Source: Diphasiastrum complanatum
Taxonomy: Eukaryota > Streptophyta > Lycopodiopsida > Lycopodiales > Lycopodiaceae
Direction of reading: 5' to 3'
NCBI GenBank assembly: GCA_029204225.1
Contig: CM055111.1
Coordinates: 21,283,051 to 21,347,050, forward strand
DNA: 64,000 nucleotides
Shown here: positions 24,293-34,390 of the stretch, piece after piece
How positions within the stretch are numbered: position 1 is the first letter of the stretch
How the letters are laid out: the number at the start of each line of letters is the position of its first letter
Translations under genes and position numbers: made by a program
The notes under the pieces: generated by a model
What the model was told of the DNA's origin: nothing
Databases searched by the model: none
Seen by the model: the letters and a program-made list of their open reading frames with translations, nothing else

Positions 24293-24942
24293 TGTGAAAG
24301 ATTCAACTAGCTTCATCACATTTTGCAGTATTTCCATATTTGGCATATTGAGGCCAAAATTTGTTTTAGACTAAGAGGTTGACTTTTCAAAGTTCATTAG
24401 TCTAAATTTCATCTGAATAAACAGTTTTTGAAAGTGTGGGAAAGATAGAATGCGAGTTTGAGTAGATTCAATTTGAATAAGTTGGGTACATTGAATCTAG
24501 ACCCAAAATTAGTAGGGTTAGCATTTTGGTGGGAAAGCCAAGTGGCCAAATAGGGTTTGGACCTGTTATAAAAGGATGTAACTCGTGGAGAGAGTGATAT
24601 TCTCTCTTCTCTATTTCATTTCATGCTTATACATGGTTCTCTTGGGTTCAACTATCCATTGGTGCACTATCTTGGTGATTGCTTGCAATTCTATGTGTAG
24701 AATGATCTATATTTGTTATTTTTGGATCCACACGTGTGAAATACAGTAGCTTGCTGGTTTTGTACGGACAGCAACAGTACATAATCATTTCATTCAAGTT
24801 CTATCAAGTTCTATTAGTGTTTGCATCTCAAATTGTGTGTAGATGCTGATTTTTCTACATTGGTGAGAATGGTAGTGTATTTCTCTTTCTAACCAAAGAT
24901 CATTTAAGTAGATTGGATCTTAAGGATCTGAAATCTTTCACA
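24293..24942 (+). repeat. 5' LTR of Copia-A2
   Basis: 650 bp, TGTGAAAGA...TCTTTCACA, same length and close sequence to both A1 LTRs. TATAAAA at 24567-24573, CACACGTGTG at 24729-24738. Confidence 0.95.
24567..24573 (+). promoter_or_regulatory. TATA box in A2 LTR
   Basis: TATAAAA at the same LTR position as in A1, 275 bp from the LTR start. Confidence 0.7.
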
Positions 24943-24954
24943 TGGTATCAGAGC
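24943..24954 (+). other. Primer binding site of Copia-A2 (tRNA-iMet)
   Basis: TGGTATCAGAGC directly after the LTR. Confidence 0.95.
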
Positions 24955-25542
24955 TTGTGTTTCAGGTTATGAAGGAGGAAATCAGATCTATCAATGATTT
25001 GGTGGAGATATCAAGTCTAGAGCATGCTAGAGAAGATTCTACACCAAAATTGGATTTTTTGCTTTTGTAGATTGGAACTTTTGTAGATCAAAATACTAAA
25101 TAGGTCAATATACTTGTTCAATTCCAATTTTTGAATTCACATCCTGGATTTGGCCGATTTTTGGATCATTGGTTCAGCCTAAGTGGTGGCTTATAGATTG
25201 CATATTAAATTTTCAGCATTTGCATGTAGATTTGGAATAGTCAATTTTTTGTGATCTTGTCAAAACCCTAATTTTGATTAGATCTCTAGATAGTGAGGTT
25301 GCTAGACTTCATTTGAGTGTGTTTTAATCTTAGGGAGCGGCAAAAGTCATTAGATTGAGGATAGATCATAGGTTTATCAAGATTCCATGATTATATGTGT
25401 TGATTTGCTTGGATAAGTGCTAGAAGAGAATTTGTGAGATAGTTTCAAATCTTGGTGATTTCTTTTGAAAGCATTTGTTGTTGTTAAAAGGAGTGCTTTG
25501 TACATTGAAGTAGGTTGAAAGAGAAGATTATGTCATTGCTAC
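24955..25542 (+). other. Untranslated leader of Copia-A2
   Basis: 588 bp, the same length as the A1 leader and closely similar; no coding sense. Confidence 0.8.
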
Positions 25543-27316
25543 ATGACAACCTCAATTGGAGTCATGTTGAAAGCCAATGATAGGCTTACCTCAAGTAACT
25601 ATTCATTGTGGAAAGTGAGGATGGAGTCACTTCTTGAGATGAATGATGTTTTGGATATTGTTGTAGGCTTGGAGGAGAGACCAGCAACACAAGAAGATCA
25701 ATTGAGGTATGACAAGAGGGCCAAGAAAGCTCTGTACATGATAAAGATGAATGTTACCAATGAACTTCTGAAGGAAGTTGGTAAGTGCACATCATCTTTG
25801 GAAGCTTGGAATTCATTGAAGAAGCTTTATGAATCCAAGTCTACTTTTAGAGTGTTGACTCTAAGAAGGCAAATATTTTCTTCTTTGCAAAAGAATGAAG
25901 AAAGTCCAAGTACTTTTGTTTTGAGAATGAAAGCATTGAATGATGAGTTAGCTTGCATAGATGAAAGCATTAAGGAAGGAGAGCTTATTCAAGTGATTCT
26001 TAATGGTTTGTTGGATGCTCATGCTAACATTGCTCCGAGTATTGCTATTCAAAAGACTTTGCCGAGTTTGGTAGATCTTCAAGGGATCTTGATCAATGAG
26101 GAATATAGGCTTCAAGCAAGAGGTGGATCTACATCGACACTTTAAGAGGATGCTATGTTCACAAAGGGCAAATTCAAGGGCAAAACCAAAAGCAAGTGGT
26201 CTAAAGGGCAAGATCAAATGGATGCTTCTTCAAGTGGCAAAAAGAAGGATAGATCAAAGCTCAAGTGCTTCTATTGTGCCATCAAAGGACACTTTGCAAG
26301 TGAGTGCTACAAGAAGAAGAGAGATCAAGGAGACAAGCAAGGTAATCTTACTCTTGATGAGGATGGTTTGGATGTTCAAGATACAAGTGATGATGCTTTT
26401 GTGATGTCTTTATGTATGCTTGCTAATGATGGAGATCTAGAACCTTGGTGGATTGATAGTGGAGCAAGTTCACACATGACCTTTCACAAAGAGTACTTCA
26501 TTCTTTGTTGGCATATGGAGATGACAAGACGGTGATCTACACGGCCAATGATGGTGAGTATGCAATCAAAGGGATTGGCACAATTCCTATTTATCTCTCT
26601 ACAAATAGGAATGTTCATTTGGAGGATGTCTTGTTTATTCCATCTATTACCAAGAATTTGCTTAGTGTGAGTCAAATGCTAAGTAAGGGCCTCAAGGTGG
26701 AGTTTGATGGAGATGCTTGTTTGATCAAAAGGAAGGATGTCTTGAATGGAAAAGGTAAAAGGCAAGGGAAGTTGCTCAAACTTGATGTTTGTGTTATTGC
26801 TAACCAAGTTGGATGTGTTGCAAGGGAGCAAATTTCTATTCAAGAGGTTTGGCACAAAAGGATGGGACACCTCAACTTCAAATCAATGGAGGTAAGGCAA
26901 AGAAGAAGGTTGTGATTGGTCTTCCAAGTTCCTTGCATGTTTGTGAGTCTTGTGATTTGTCTAAGTCACATAGACTACCTTATACTAGATCTATTTCTAG
27001 ATCTACAAAGCCTTTTCAACTTGTACATTCAGATATTCATGGATTTACTACAATTTGAAATAGTGGAGCTAAGATGTATTAGCATTCATTGATGATTTTA
27101 GTAGATTTTGTTGGATCTATCTACTAAAGAGCAAGTATGAAGTGTGATGTCTTTGTCAAGTTCAAGAATGCAAGGGAGAACCAGTTTTCCACAAAGATCA
27201 AGTGCTTGAGAGGTGACAATGGCGGTGAGTACATATCTAACAGGTTCAAGGCCTTTTGTGATGAGCATGGGATCAAGAGGGAGTATACAACATGAAGGAC
27301 CCCACAACAAAATGGA
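25543..27316 (+). pseudogene. Copia-A2 gag, zinc knuckle, protease and integrase core, fossil
   Basis: Gag 25543-26145 (200 codons; DRLTSSNYSLWKVRMESLLE), zinc knuckle CFYCAIKGHFASECYKK near 26265, protease WIDSGASSHMTFHKEYF near 26450, WHKRMGHLNFKS near 26850, ESCDLSKSHRLPY near 26945, integrase core region 27000-27310 (HSDIHGF, RGDNGGEY). Same domain order as A1 and close in sequence. Several breaks. Confidence 0.88.
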
Positions 27317-28789
27317 GTGGCTGAAAGGAGGAATAGGACTTTATGTGAAAGTGCTAAAGCTATGAGGTTAAGTGCTAATCTTGACAAACCACTTTGGGAT
27401 CAAGCTTTATTGTGTGGCAATTTCTTGTGCAATAGGTGGCCGAGTGCTATTTTGGATGGAAGGACACCTTTTGAGATGCTATTCAAGAGGAGGCCGAGTG
27501 TCAACTTTCTAAGAACCTTTGGATGCACATGCTGTGTCAAAATTACTCTTGATGATAGGACCAAGGAGGATCCATCTTCAAGAAGCGGTATTTTTGTTGG
27601 ATATAGTGAGGTGAGTAAAGCTTACAAGGTTTACATTCCTTCTACTAACAAAGTGATTGCTGGTAGAGATGCCATTTTTGATAAGGGGAACATTCCAAAG
27701 GTGCCTTCAAGCATGATTGATGGTAAAGTGGATGGATCTAACATTCTTGATGCTGATGAGAAGGACCTTACTTTGGATGGTGGTGATGATGGACCTTCAT
27801 CAAGGAGAACATCAAGAGAAAGACAAGTACCTTCAAGGCTCACATATGATCAAAAGGATAAGCAAGTAGTTTCTAAAAATTATGTTGCTTTCCTAACCTC
27901 TTTGGATTATCCTACAAGTGTAGATCAAGCAAGGAAAAAAGAGGAGTGGATCCAAGCAATGGATCTTGAGTATCGATCTCTTATGAAGAGTGGAACATCT
28001 TTTGGAAGATCTTCTTGTGTACATGGAGCTATAGAAGTGGATGGATGTTATCTTGCTGTTAAATCAAGTATTGGATCTGGAAAACAAAGTTTGTTCAATG
28101 ACTTTGATGATCAAGTTGAAGATCAAGAAGTTGATCTCAAAGCGCTTCAACTAGTCAAAAGGGAAGGTGGCAATTTGGAGCTAGTCAAGAGCATCAAAAG
28201 AGAGGTAATTGGCAAAGATGTTATGGATCTATTTTTGCAGCATATTGAAGACTCAAGTAAGGTCAAAGGATCAGCCAAAAAGTGTTGTTCAAGTTTACTT
28301 TACTTGTTCCATCTCATGTTTGAGCATTTTCATGTGGATGTGTGCAAATTGTCAAGATATGGTAAAACTAGCTACATTGGTGAGCATTGTTTTGATGTTG
28401 GATTCGTAGTAGCATTCTTGGCTGGTTTTGCTGATGGAAATGAAGCTATTGGAGGTTCATTATGTCACTCATTCATGGTCAAGTCATCAAGGCTTGATGG
28501 CATCTTATGGCAAGATGGAAATGGGAGCTCATTCATGGAGTATCATGGTGGATACAAGGCAACAAAGGACAAAGGAGGAGACATGCAAGCAAAAGTTGAT
28601 CACTCATATTTATTGTCTGTTTGCTGTATTTTTTCAGAGAGTTCAAAGTTGGAATCATGGTGGAATCATCTCATTTACATTCTATGTGATTCTACATATT
28701 TTAGTCACATTCTTACATGTAAAATTGATGTAAGAAATAGTGAAGCATCCCAAGTGGACACTATTCTCTATATCAATTATGGCACATGA
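27317..28789 (+). CDS. Long open frame of Copia-A2: integrase C-half fused to the RT-replacing segment
   Basis: 490 codons, open. Residues about 1-205 are copia integrase C-half (NRTLCESAKAMRLSANLDKPLW, RTFGCTC, GIFVGYSEVSKAYKVYIPS, then the acidic tail and SRRTSRERQVPSRLTYDQ). Residues about 206-230 are the pre-RT linker. From about residue 230 to the end is the unrecognised segment shared with A1 (HFHVDVCKLSRYGKTSY, GNEAIGGSLCHS, WNHLIYILCDSTYFSH). The last two or three codons lie in the Gypsy-K LTR. Over the first ~310 bp of the segment A1 and A2 differ by roughly 5 silent and 13 replacing changes, close to neutral expectation, so openness alone does not show function. No RT motif is present. 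Confidence 0.6.
   Translation: MAERRNRTLCESAKAMRLSANLDKPLWDQALLCGNFLCNRWPSAILDGRTPFEMLFKRRPSVNFLRTFGCTCCVKITLDDRTKEDPSSRSGIFVGYSEVSKAYKVYIPSTNKVIAGRDAIFDKGNIPKVPSSMIDGKVDGSNILDADEKDLTLDGGDDGPSSRRTSRERQVPSRLTYDQKDKQVVSKNYVAFLTSLDYPTSVDQARKKEEWIQAMDLEYRSLMKSGTSFGRSSCVHGAIEVDGCYLAVKSSIGSGKQSLFNDFDDQVEDQEVDLKALQLVKREGGNLELVKSIKREVIGKDVMDLFLQHIEDSSKVKGSAKKCCSSLLYLFHLMFEHFHVDVCKLSRYGKTSYIGEHCFDVGFVVAFLAGFADGNEAIGGSLCHSFMVKSSRLDGILWQDGNGSSFMEYHGGYKATKDKGGDMQAKVDHSYLLSVCCIFSESSKLESWWNHLIYILCDSTYFSHILTCKIDVRNSEASQVDTILYINYGT
27998..28782 (+). other. Unrelated segment in place of reverse transcriptase (Copia-A2)
   Basis: Counterpart of 6535-7607 in A1, starting at the same linker codon. It is cut off on the right by Gypsy-K. 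It is about 170 bp shorter than A1 over the shared part. Confidence 0.8.
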
Positions 28790-29376
28790 ATCTTGTGATT
28801 TCTAATGTACTTTTTGTAGACCCTTGGATCAAGTTGGGTCCAAGATGAATGTATAGGATCATTGTGAATATTAGCCAATAAGATTGAGGGGCAAGGGCCT
28901 TCCCCATTTTATAAAAAAGCACCATTTGTACACTATTTCCATGCTTAATGAGAAGGAGATAACTCTACCATTTTTGGAAGAGAAGCATCCTCATTTGCTA
29001 TTCACTACTTGCTATTACTCTTGATTGTGTTTTCCATTGCTTTCTATTTCCATTTTTATTGTTTGCCATAGTGAATGTTTTTCCATTAGCAAGCATAAGG
29101 AGCATTTGAGCTAACCTCCACCCTCACTCTCTATCTCTCTCTTTCTCTTCTCTTCTCAATCTCTTCTTCTCCATTCCTTCTCTTCAACCAAAACTATGAT
29201 GAATGTTAGTGTAGAGGAGTAGAGTTAAACATGAGTAATATAATGGTGAGTAGAGTTAAGGGAGAAAGTAGGAAATTAACTAAAAGTAGAATCTATGCAT
29301 AGTTAGGCACCTATCCAGTGATCTAACCTTGTTGACAGGCGGAAGGGCTATACTACGAGAGATCTTCGACCCCACA
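28783..29376 (+). repeat. 5' LTR of Gypsy-K
   Basis: About 594 bp; the left edge is fixed to within a few bases by loss of similarity to A1, the right edge by ...GACCCCACA before the PBS. Contains a CCAAT-type box (28873-28880), a TATA box and a pyrimidine-rich tct/ctc stretch near 29120-29185. Confidence 0.88.
28910..28918 (+). promoter_or_regulatory. TATA box in Gypsy-K 5' LTR
   Basis: TATAAAAAA about 30 bp downstream of agccaata (28873-28880); the 3' LTR has TATAAAA at 37893-37899. Confidence 0.65.
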
Positions 29377-29377
29377 G

Positions 29378-29395
29378 AGGCGCCGTTGCCGGGGA
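29378..29395 (+). other. Primer binding site of Gypsy-K (tRNA-Asp type)
   Basis: AGGCGCCGTTGCCGGGGA differs at one base from TGGCGCCGTTGCCGGGGA, the site complementary to plant tRNA-Asp used by many Athila-type gypsy elements. Confidence 0.85.
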
Positions 29396-30191
29396 TAGGT
29401 TTCCACTAACTAGTTTAGCTATATTTTAGCTATTTTCTTGCTTTTTAGAGTAGTTTAGGTAGATTTTTGGGAGTTTAGAGTTAGTTTTCTGTATTTTTTT
29501 TATGTTTGGATTGTTTACAGCTAGCAAAGGAGGTGTGAGAGGGTAGAGGCAGCCCTAAACAACCTCTAAGGGCTTGAAACCCAAACCAATCATCCAAAAA
29601 ACTCAAAAAATATACTAATCTGCATTTTGGAGGGAAAAAGAGCCAAAAAAAACTCATCAGATTTTTATATCTCCGAAATCAGTGGGAATTAACCCTTGCA
29701 TGACTGGCAGCAGCTCCAGGGTACTATCCCAAACCTGCATAGAAGCCTGCGAGAGTTAGTTCCAAGCAGATTGTAAAAATCAGAGAAAAATCATAAAAAT
29801 TTCAAAAAACCCTTGAAAAAATTCAAAAAGAAATCAAATCTTCATAAGAACTCTCATAGAGCCCTCTGAAGTTTCATCTCAATGAGACAAGGACACAGAG
29901 AAGCCTTAGTTTGATGATTAAGTGTCTATGCGAGAGTTCCTAGTGAAAAAAGATGAGAAAGTACTAGTGAACCCTCACAGACAGTGAAATTTTCAGTTCC
30001 AGTGGTCAAGAACTTTCGTAGAGATTCTGAAGTTCCATCTCAGTGAGACCAGGACACAAAAGAGCTTGCGAGAGTTAATTTGATTCCAGTGAGCAGAAAA
30101 TTGGATTTAAGTGCTAAAAAATCACTAAAAAGTGAAGATCCAGCAAATCCTTCCAGTAAGAACTCTTGCAGACCCTCTCAATCGATTCAAA
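29396..30191 (+). other. Untranslated leader of Gypsy-K
   Basis: About 800 bp without coding sense. The 9-mer GCGAGAGTT occurs three times (29749, 29930, 30068) and again in the later spacer (33742). Confidence 0.7.
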
Positions 30192-31671
30192 ATGTCAAAT
30201 TACATCAATGATGAACAACAACCAACAGTTCCAACGGGGATGCCATCGAAAGGTCAACAAGACTACGCTCCTGTGTTAGCTGTTATGCGAGCACAGAAGA
30301 GGAAGGAAGTGGCTCCCTCACCACCACCATCAGTCACTAACGACCAACCCTCAACTTCAACGCCATATCCAAATATGAGGGAAGAGAGAAGACAGTACCA
30401 GAAAATAAGACACTGGGTACAAAAAGCACAAGAGGAGGAAAAAGAGCAAGAACAAAACAATCCCACATAACCTCCAGTCGGCGTCAAACGAGAACTGCAA
30501 ACATACTCACCACTGCGCACTGATCAGAATGATCGGCTGCACCAACATGAACCACCTTTTCACATGGTGGAACCTGAGGAACCACGCACTGAAAGGCTCA
30601 CACTCTTGTTGTCAAGCCATGTTAGTTTACCACTCGAAGAACTACTGCGGATTGCACTGCAAGTGAAAAGCTTTTTAGCTAAATGGGCCAAAGCGGATGA
30701 GGAGCCAGTAGTGTCTGAGCCCATATATTGTGCGGGCTATGATGAAACAAGTAACATCCTCCACATCAGAGTAGCATGAGAAAGTGAGGAACACAATATC
30801 ACTTTGCCAATCAAACACAAGAGATACGAGGACGAGGCGATCGTGGTAGATGGAGGATCGGGTGCCAATCTGATCTGCACTACTTTGTACGAAAAATGGG
30901 GTGAAGCCAGCTAGATTCGCCATCAAGCTAGCAGATGAATCCTGTGTGAAACCAAAAGGTGTAGTTGCTGATATTCCCGTAAAGATAGCAGGCATGCAGT
31001 ATGTGATTACTTTTGTGGTCATGGATATACCTGAATCTCCATCTGCATACCGTGTTTTACTAGGGAGACCATGGTTGAGGACCGCACAAGTAGTACACAA
31101 CTGGGGTACAGGGAAACTCACTTTCAAGAATAGAGAACAGGCTGTAAAGGTAGATCCAACCACATGGGCGGTAAAACCTATTGCACCCAAAGCTGATGAT
31201 GGATCATCCACAACAGATCATACGATTGATCACCCAAGGTCAGCCAAGGGAGGTCACTATTATTCAGAGATGGATGTCATGAGATGGACATATGCATTAG
31301 CAACTATTGACTGCCAGGTATGTCAATATGAATCAGATCCAGAACCGAGCACATCTTCACCCAAATGTTACACTATGGACAGACCAATCACATTTGGGGT
31401 GAATATGATAAACGTAGCATGGCTGTCAGCGGAGCCGATTGAGAGCCCAGTGGACGATGATCTTGTCCCTTGGCAACATGCTCTAAATTATAATAAGGAG
31501 ATTGAGCTGACTGATGAGCAAGTCCTACACCACATGGACGCAGATCGTTACGGAACCAAGAAGGTACCAGCTCAACCACCACAAAGGTCTGCTATGGCGA
31601 AAGTCTCAAGGATCGATCCACCCAAGGCACCTGCGAATAAGAAGAATCAGTTGAGGCAATGCTATAACTAG
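30192..31671 (+). pseudogene. Gypsy-K gag end, aspartic protease and linker, fossil
   Basis: Starts MSNYINDEQQPTVPTGM, a Gln/Pro/Glu-rich stretch without a clear gag domain. A pre-protease part (LTLLLSSHVSLPLEELLRIA) is near 30600-30660. The retropepsin active-site region VVDGGSGANLICTTLY is near 30845-30890, and its C-terminal signature LLGRPWLRTAQVVHNW near 31057-31105, typical of gypsy protease. A long linker (31170-31671) follows. Protease cleaves the polyprotein in active relatives. Broken at several places. Confidence 0.8.
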
Positions 31672-33345
31672 GTGATCCGATGGAGTGACCTACCAGAAGA
31701 GGCAATAGCTACAGTACACGTTGATATTCGCAACCATGAGGTCAATGTCACAACAATCTCGAAGAAAGACCACAAGGATGAACCCACCAAAATGACAAAA
31801 AAGGGCAAAAAGAAGGTGTTGGATTCCTTGAAGTCAATCAAGTTGGACTCAAATACAACGTCAAATACCGAAATGAATTATTCAACCACAAAGCGGAAAG
31901 CACTAGCAATGATCTATGCGGTTAATAAGTTTTGACATTATTTGATGGCCACACATTTTGCTTTTTATACGGACCATCAACCCTTGCTATATCTCGTTAA
32001 TAAAACTTGCAACACCGGGAGAATCACCAGATGGCTCCTTCTGTTGTTGGAATTTGATTTTCGGATAGTAGTTCGCAAGGAAAAACAACACTACATGGCA
32101 GATCATGTGTCATGAATCAAGGGACAGGAGATTGCAACCCAACCCGACGATGAGCTGGCAGATGCTACCTTATTTTACGTGGATACAGTACCAGAATGGG
32201 CTGCTGACATTGTTGAATATCTAATGTGTGGCCAACCAGACAAATCACTACCAAAGACTGAACAACGGAAATTGATCTTGAAGGCTAGACCTTATCAGCT
32301 GATTGCCGGCCAGTTGTACCGAAGAGGTCCAGATGGAATTCTTCAGCGGTGTATTCTTTCTCATGAAACCACCCAGATTATTTCGCTTTCACATGAAGGC
32401 ATGGGTGGAGGTCATTTTGCATCTGACATTATAGTTCGCAAGATTCTGCAATCAGGATGTTGGTGGCCAACGATTCATAAAGACACGAAGGAATACTTGA
32501 AAAAGTGAGATGTGTGCCAAAGGGCAAGGAGACCAACGAGATTGAACTATGATCTACTGCACCCAGTCTTAGCCCAAGCACCATTTGAAAAATGGGGATT
32601 GGATTATATTGGTCCAATTCACCCTGCAACAAGGAGTTCTTAGGTTCGATACATAATCGTAGCCACCGACTACCTCACCAAATGGGTGTAGCTGATGCTA
32701 GGACCACTGCCAAGTTCCTTTATGAAAATATCATTGTGCACCTCGGATGCCCGGTGGAACTAGTCAGTGATCGCGAAAGCCATTTCATCAACGAGACCAT
32801 CAAGGTCCTGTTGGAGGAATTCTTTGTGATCCACAGAACCAGTACGTCTTATTATCCTCGTGGTAATGGGAAAGCAGAATCATCCAATAAGATCCTGCGT
32901 GGCATGCTCATGAAAACAGTTGAAGCTAGCAGATCAGATTGGGAACACAAGTTGCATGTTGCACTATGGGCATTCAGGACAACATATAAAGAGAGCACTG
33001 ATCAAACACCCTTCCAATTGGTATATGGTCAGGATGATGTGATGCCAGTAGAGTTTTTAGTTCCTTCATTAAGGATTGCCACCGCGCAACGTCTTAATGA
33101 GTCCAAATCTCTACAGCTACGCTATGAAGCTCTGCATAAACTCTGTGGAACACGCTTACTAGCTGTGCATGCACTGGCAACTGAAAAGGAAAGACACAAA
33201 GCTTGGCATGATCACAGATTACAAAAGAAGGATCTTCGTTCAGGAGATCTGGTTTTGATGTATAACACCAAGGCGATCAAGGGGAAGTTGAAATTCACGG
33301 GTGAAGGTCCTTATAGGATCAAGAAAATTCTTAATCATGGCTAAT
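31672..33345 (+). pseudogene. Gypsy-K RNase H and integrase, fossil
   Basis: RNase H at about 31865-32115: MNYSTTKRKALAMIYAVNKF, then a FYTDHQPLLYLV stretch and the RITRWLLLLLEFDF helix. Integrase zinc domain near 32390-32530 (SHEGMGGGHFASD, CWWPTIHKD, CQRARRP), core 32580-32960 with GLDYIGPIHP, VSDRESHFINETIK, SYYPRGNGKAESSNK, and the C-terminal part ALWAFRTTYKESTDQTPFQLVYG to about 33345 (LKFTGEGPYRIKKILNHG). These are clear Ty3/gypsy signatures. A few breaks. Confidence 0.9.
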
Positions 33346-34390
33346 CTGCTTAGCCATCACCGCTAGATCTAAGGAGATCAAGCCAAATCAAGCTAAATCC
33401 ATCAAGATTCAGCTAGATCTAGCAAGATCAAGAAAATCCATCAGAATCCCAGGAGGATCCAGATCCTGATAGGGTAAAAAAGAAAGTAGATCATTAGATT
33501 GACTGATGGATCTACTACCAAAAATCCATCAGAACTTCCAGAGCACTACCAACAGTCAGATCAAGCTTGGATGAAGTTAATTACTAGTTTACAAAAGTTA
33601 AAAATAAAAAAATCTCAAGATCTCGTCAAAAAACACTCTAAAAGAGCACTTTTTTCATGATTTTTTGAGATCCCTTGGGAGATAGCTCTTGCAAATTGGA
33701 CAGTCACCAGATCTAACCTAGATGCATTCATGAAAATATTTGCGAGAGTTCTTGATGGAGAAATCATTATTTTTTAGTGTATGCAAGAGTTTCCAGAAGC
33801 AGAATTTTCAGAACCATCGCAGAGCATCAAGATCATCTTGCCAACTCTTGCAAGGTGCCTAAATGGAATCAGAACAGTGAAATTAGCTGCCTACATGATT
33901 TGATCTTGAGAATCCAATCACAAGAACAAGTTGTGCGAGAGATAAACCCTTGCAGACAGCCTGAACCCTTGCAGAACCTTCGCATAGCAGTCAAATCACC
34001 TTCTGAACTCTCGCAGACTTCCTTGAGGTTTTAGAATTTTGTGAAGAAGGTGCCTGCCAAAATTTGGGTGGAACTGAACAAGGGAAAGTGAATTTCACCT
34101 AATACGCACTCTAAATTCCGCTATATAAGGGCTGAATTCGAGTCATTTGTCACCTTTATTAGCGAAGCTCTGCCGAAATTTCAACTGAAAATACCAAATT
34201 TTCTATTTTCAACCAAACTTCCTACCAGTTGTCATCTGCTCATATTAAACACTGATCTACGTTCCGAACTACAATCATTGTCCTCCAACACTCATTATTC
34301 TCAGTTTTCTACTGTTTCCACATCTTTTTCCATTTTAAATCATTTTTTCTACTTTTCTGACTTTTTCGACCACTAATCATCATTGTTAAC
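33346..34390 (+). other. Gypsy-K spacer between integrase and the additional ORF
   Basis: About 1 kb, no coding sense. 33355-33475 is a loose repeat of agatcaagc / agctagatctagc units. One copy of GCGAGAGTT (33742) and several related gagag/ctcgcag motifs recall the leader. A gctatataagggctg motif at about 34120 is TATA-like and could serve a transcript of the downstream ORF, which is inference. Confidence 0.5.
34121..34130 (+). promoter_or_regulatory. Possible TATA box before the Gypsy-K additional ORF
   Basis: gctatataag lies about 260 bp upstream of the ATG at 34391, in the spacer. Position fits a subgenomic promoter, but splicing from the LTR promoter is equally possible. Confidence 0.3.

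Larger units (their letters stand above)
24293..28782 (+). mobile_element. Copia-A2, second family-A element (5' LTR through replaced-RT segment)
   Basis: 5' LTR, PBS, leader, gag, protease, integrase and the unrelated RT-replacing segment are present and collinear with A1. At 28782 the element meets the 5' LTR of Gypsy-K. Its RNase H and 3' LTR are not seen on the far side of Gypsy-K, so the rest was lost. About six breaks upstream, but the last 490 codons are open. Confidence 0.92.
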
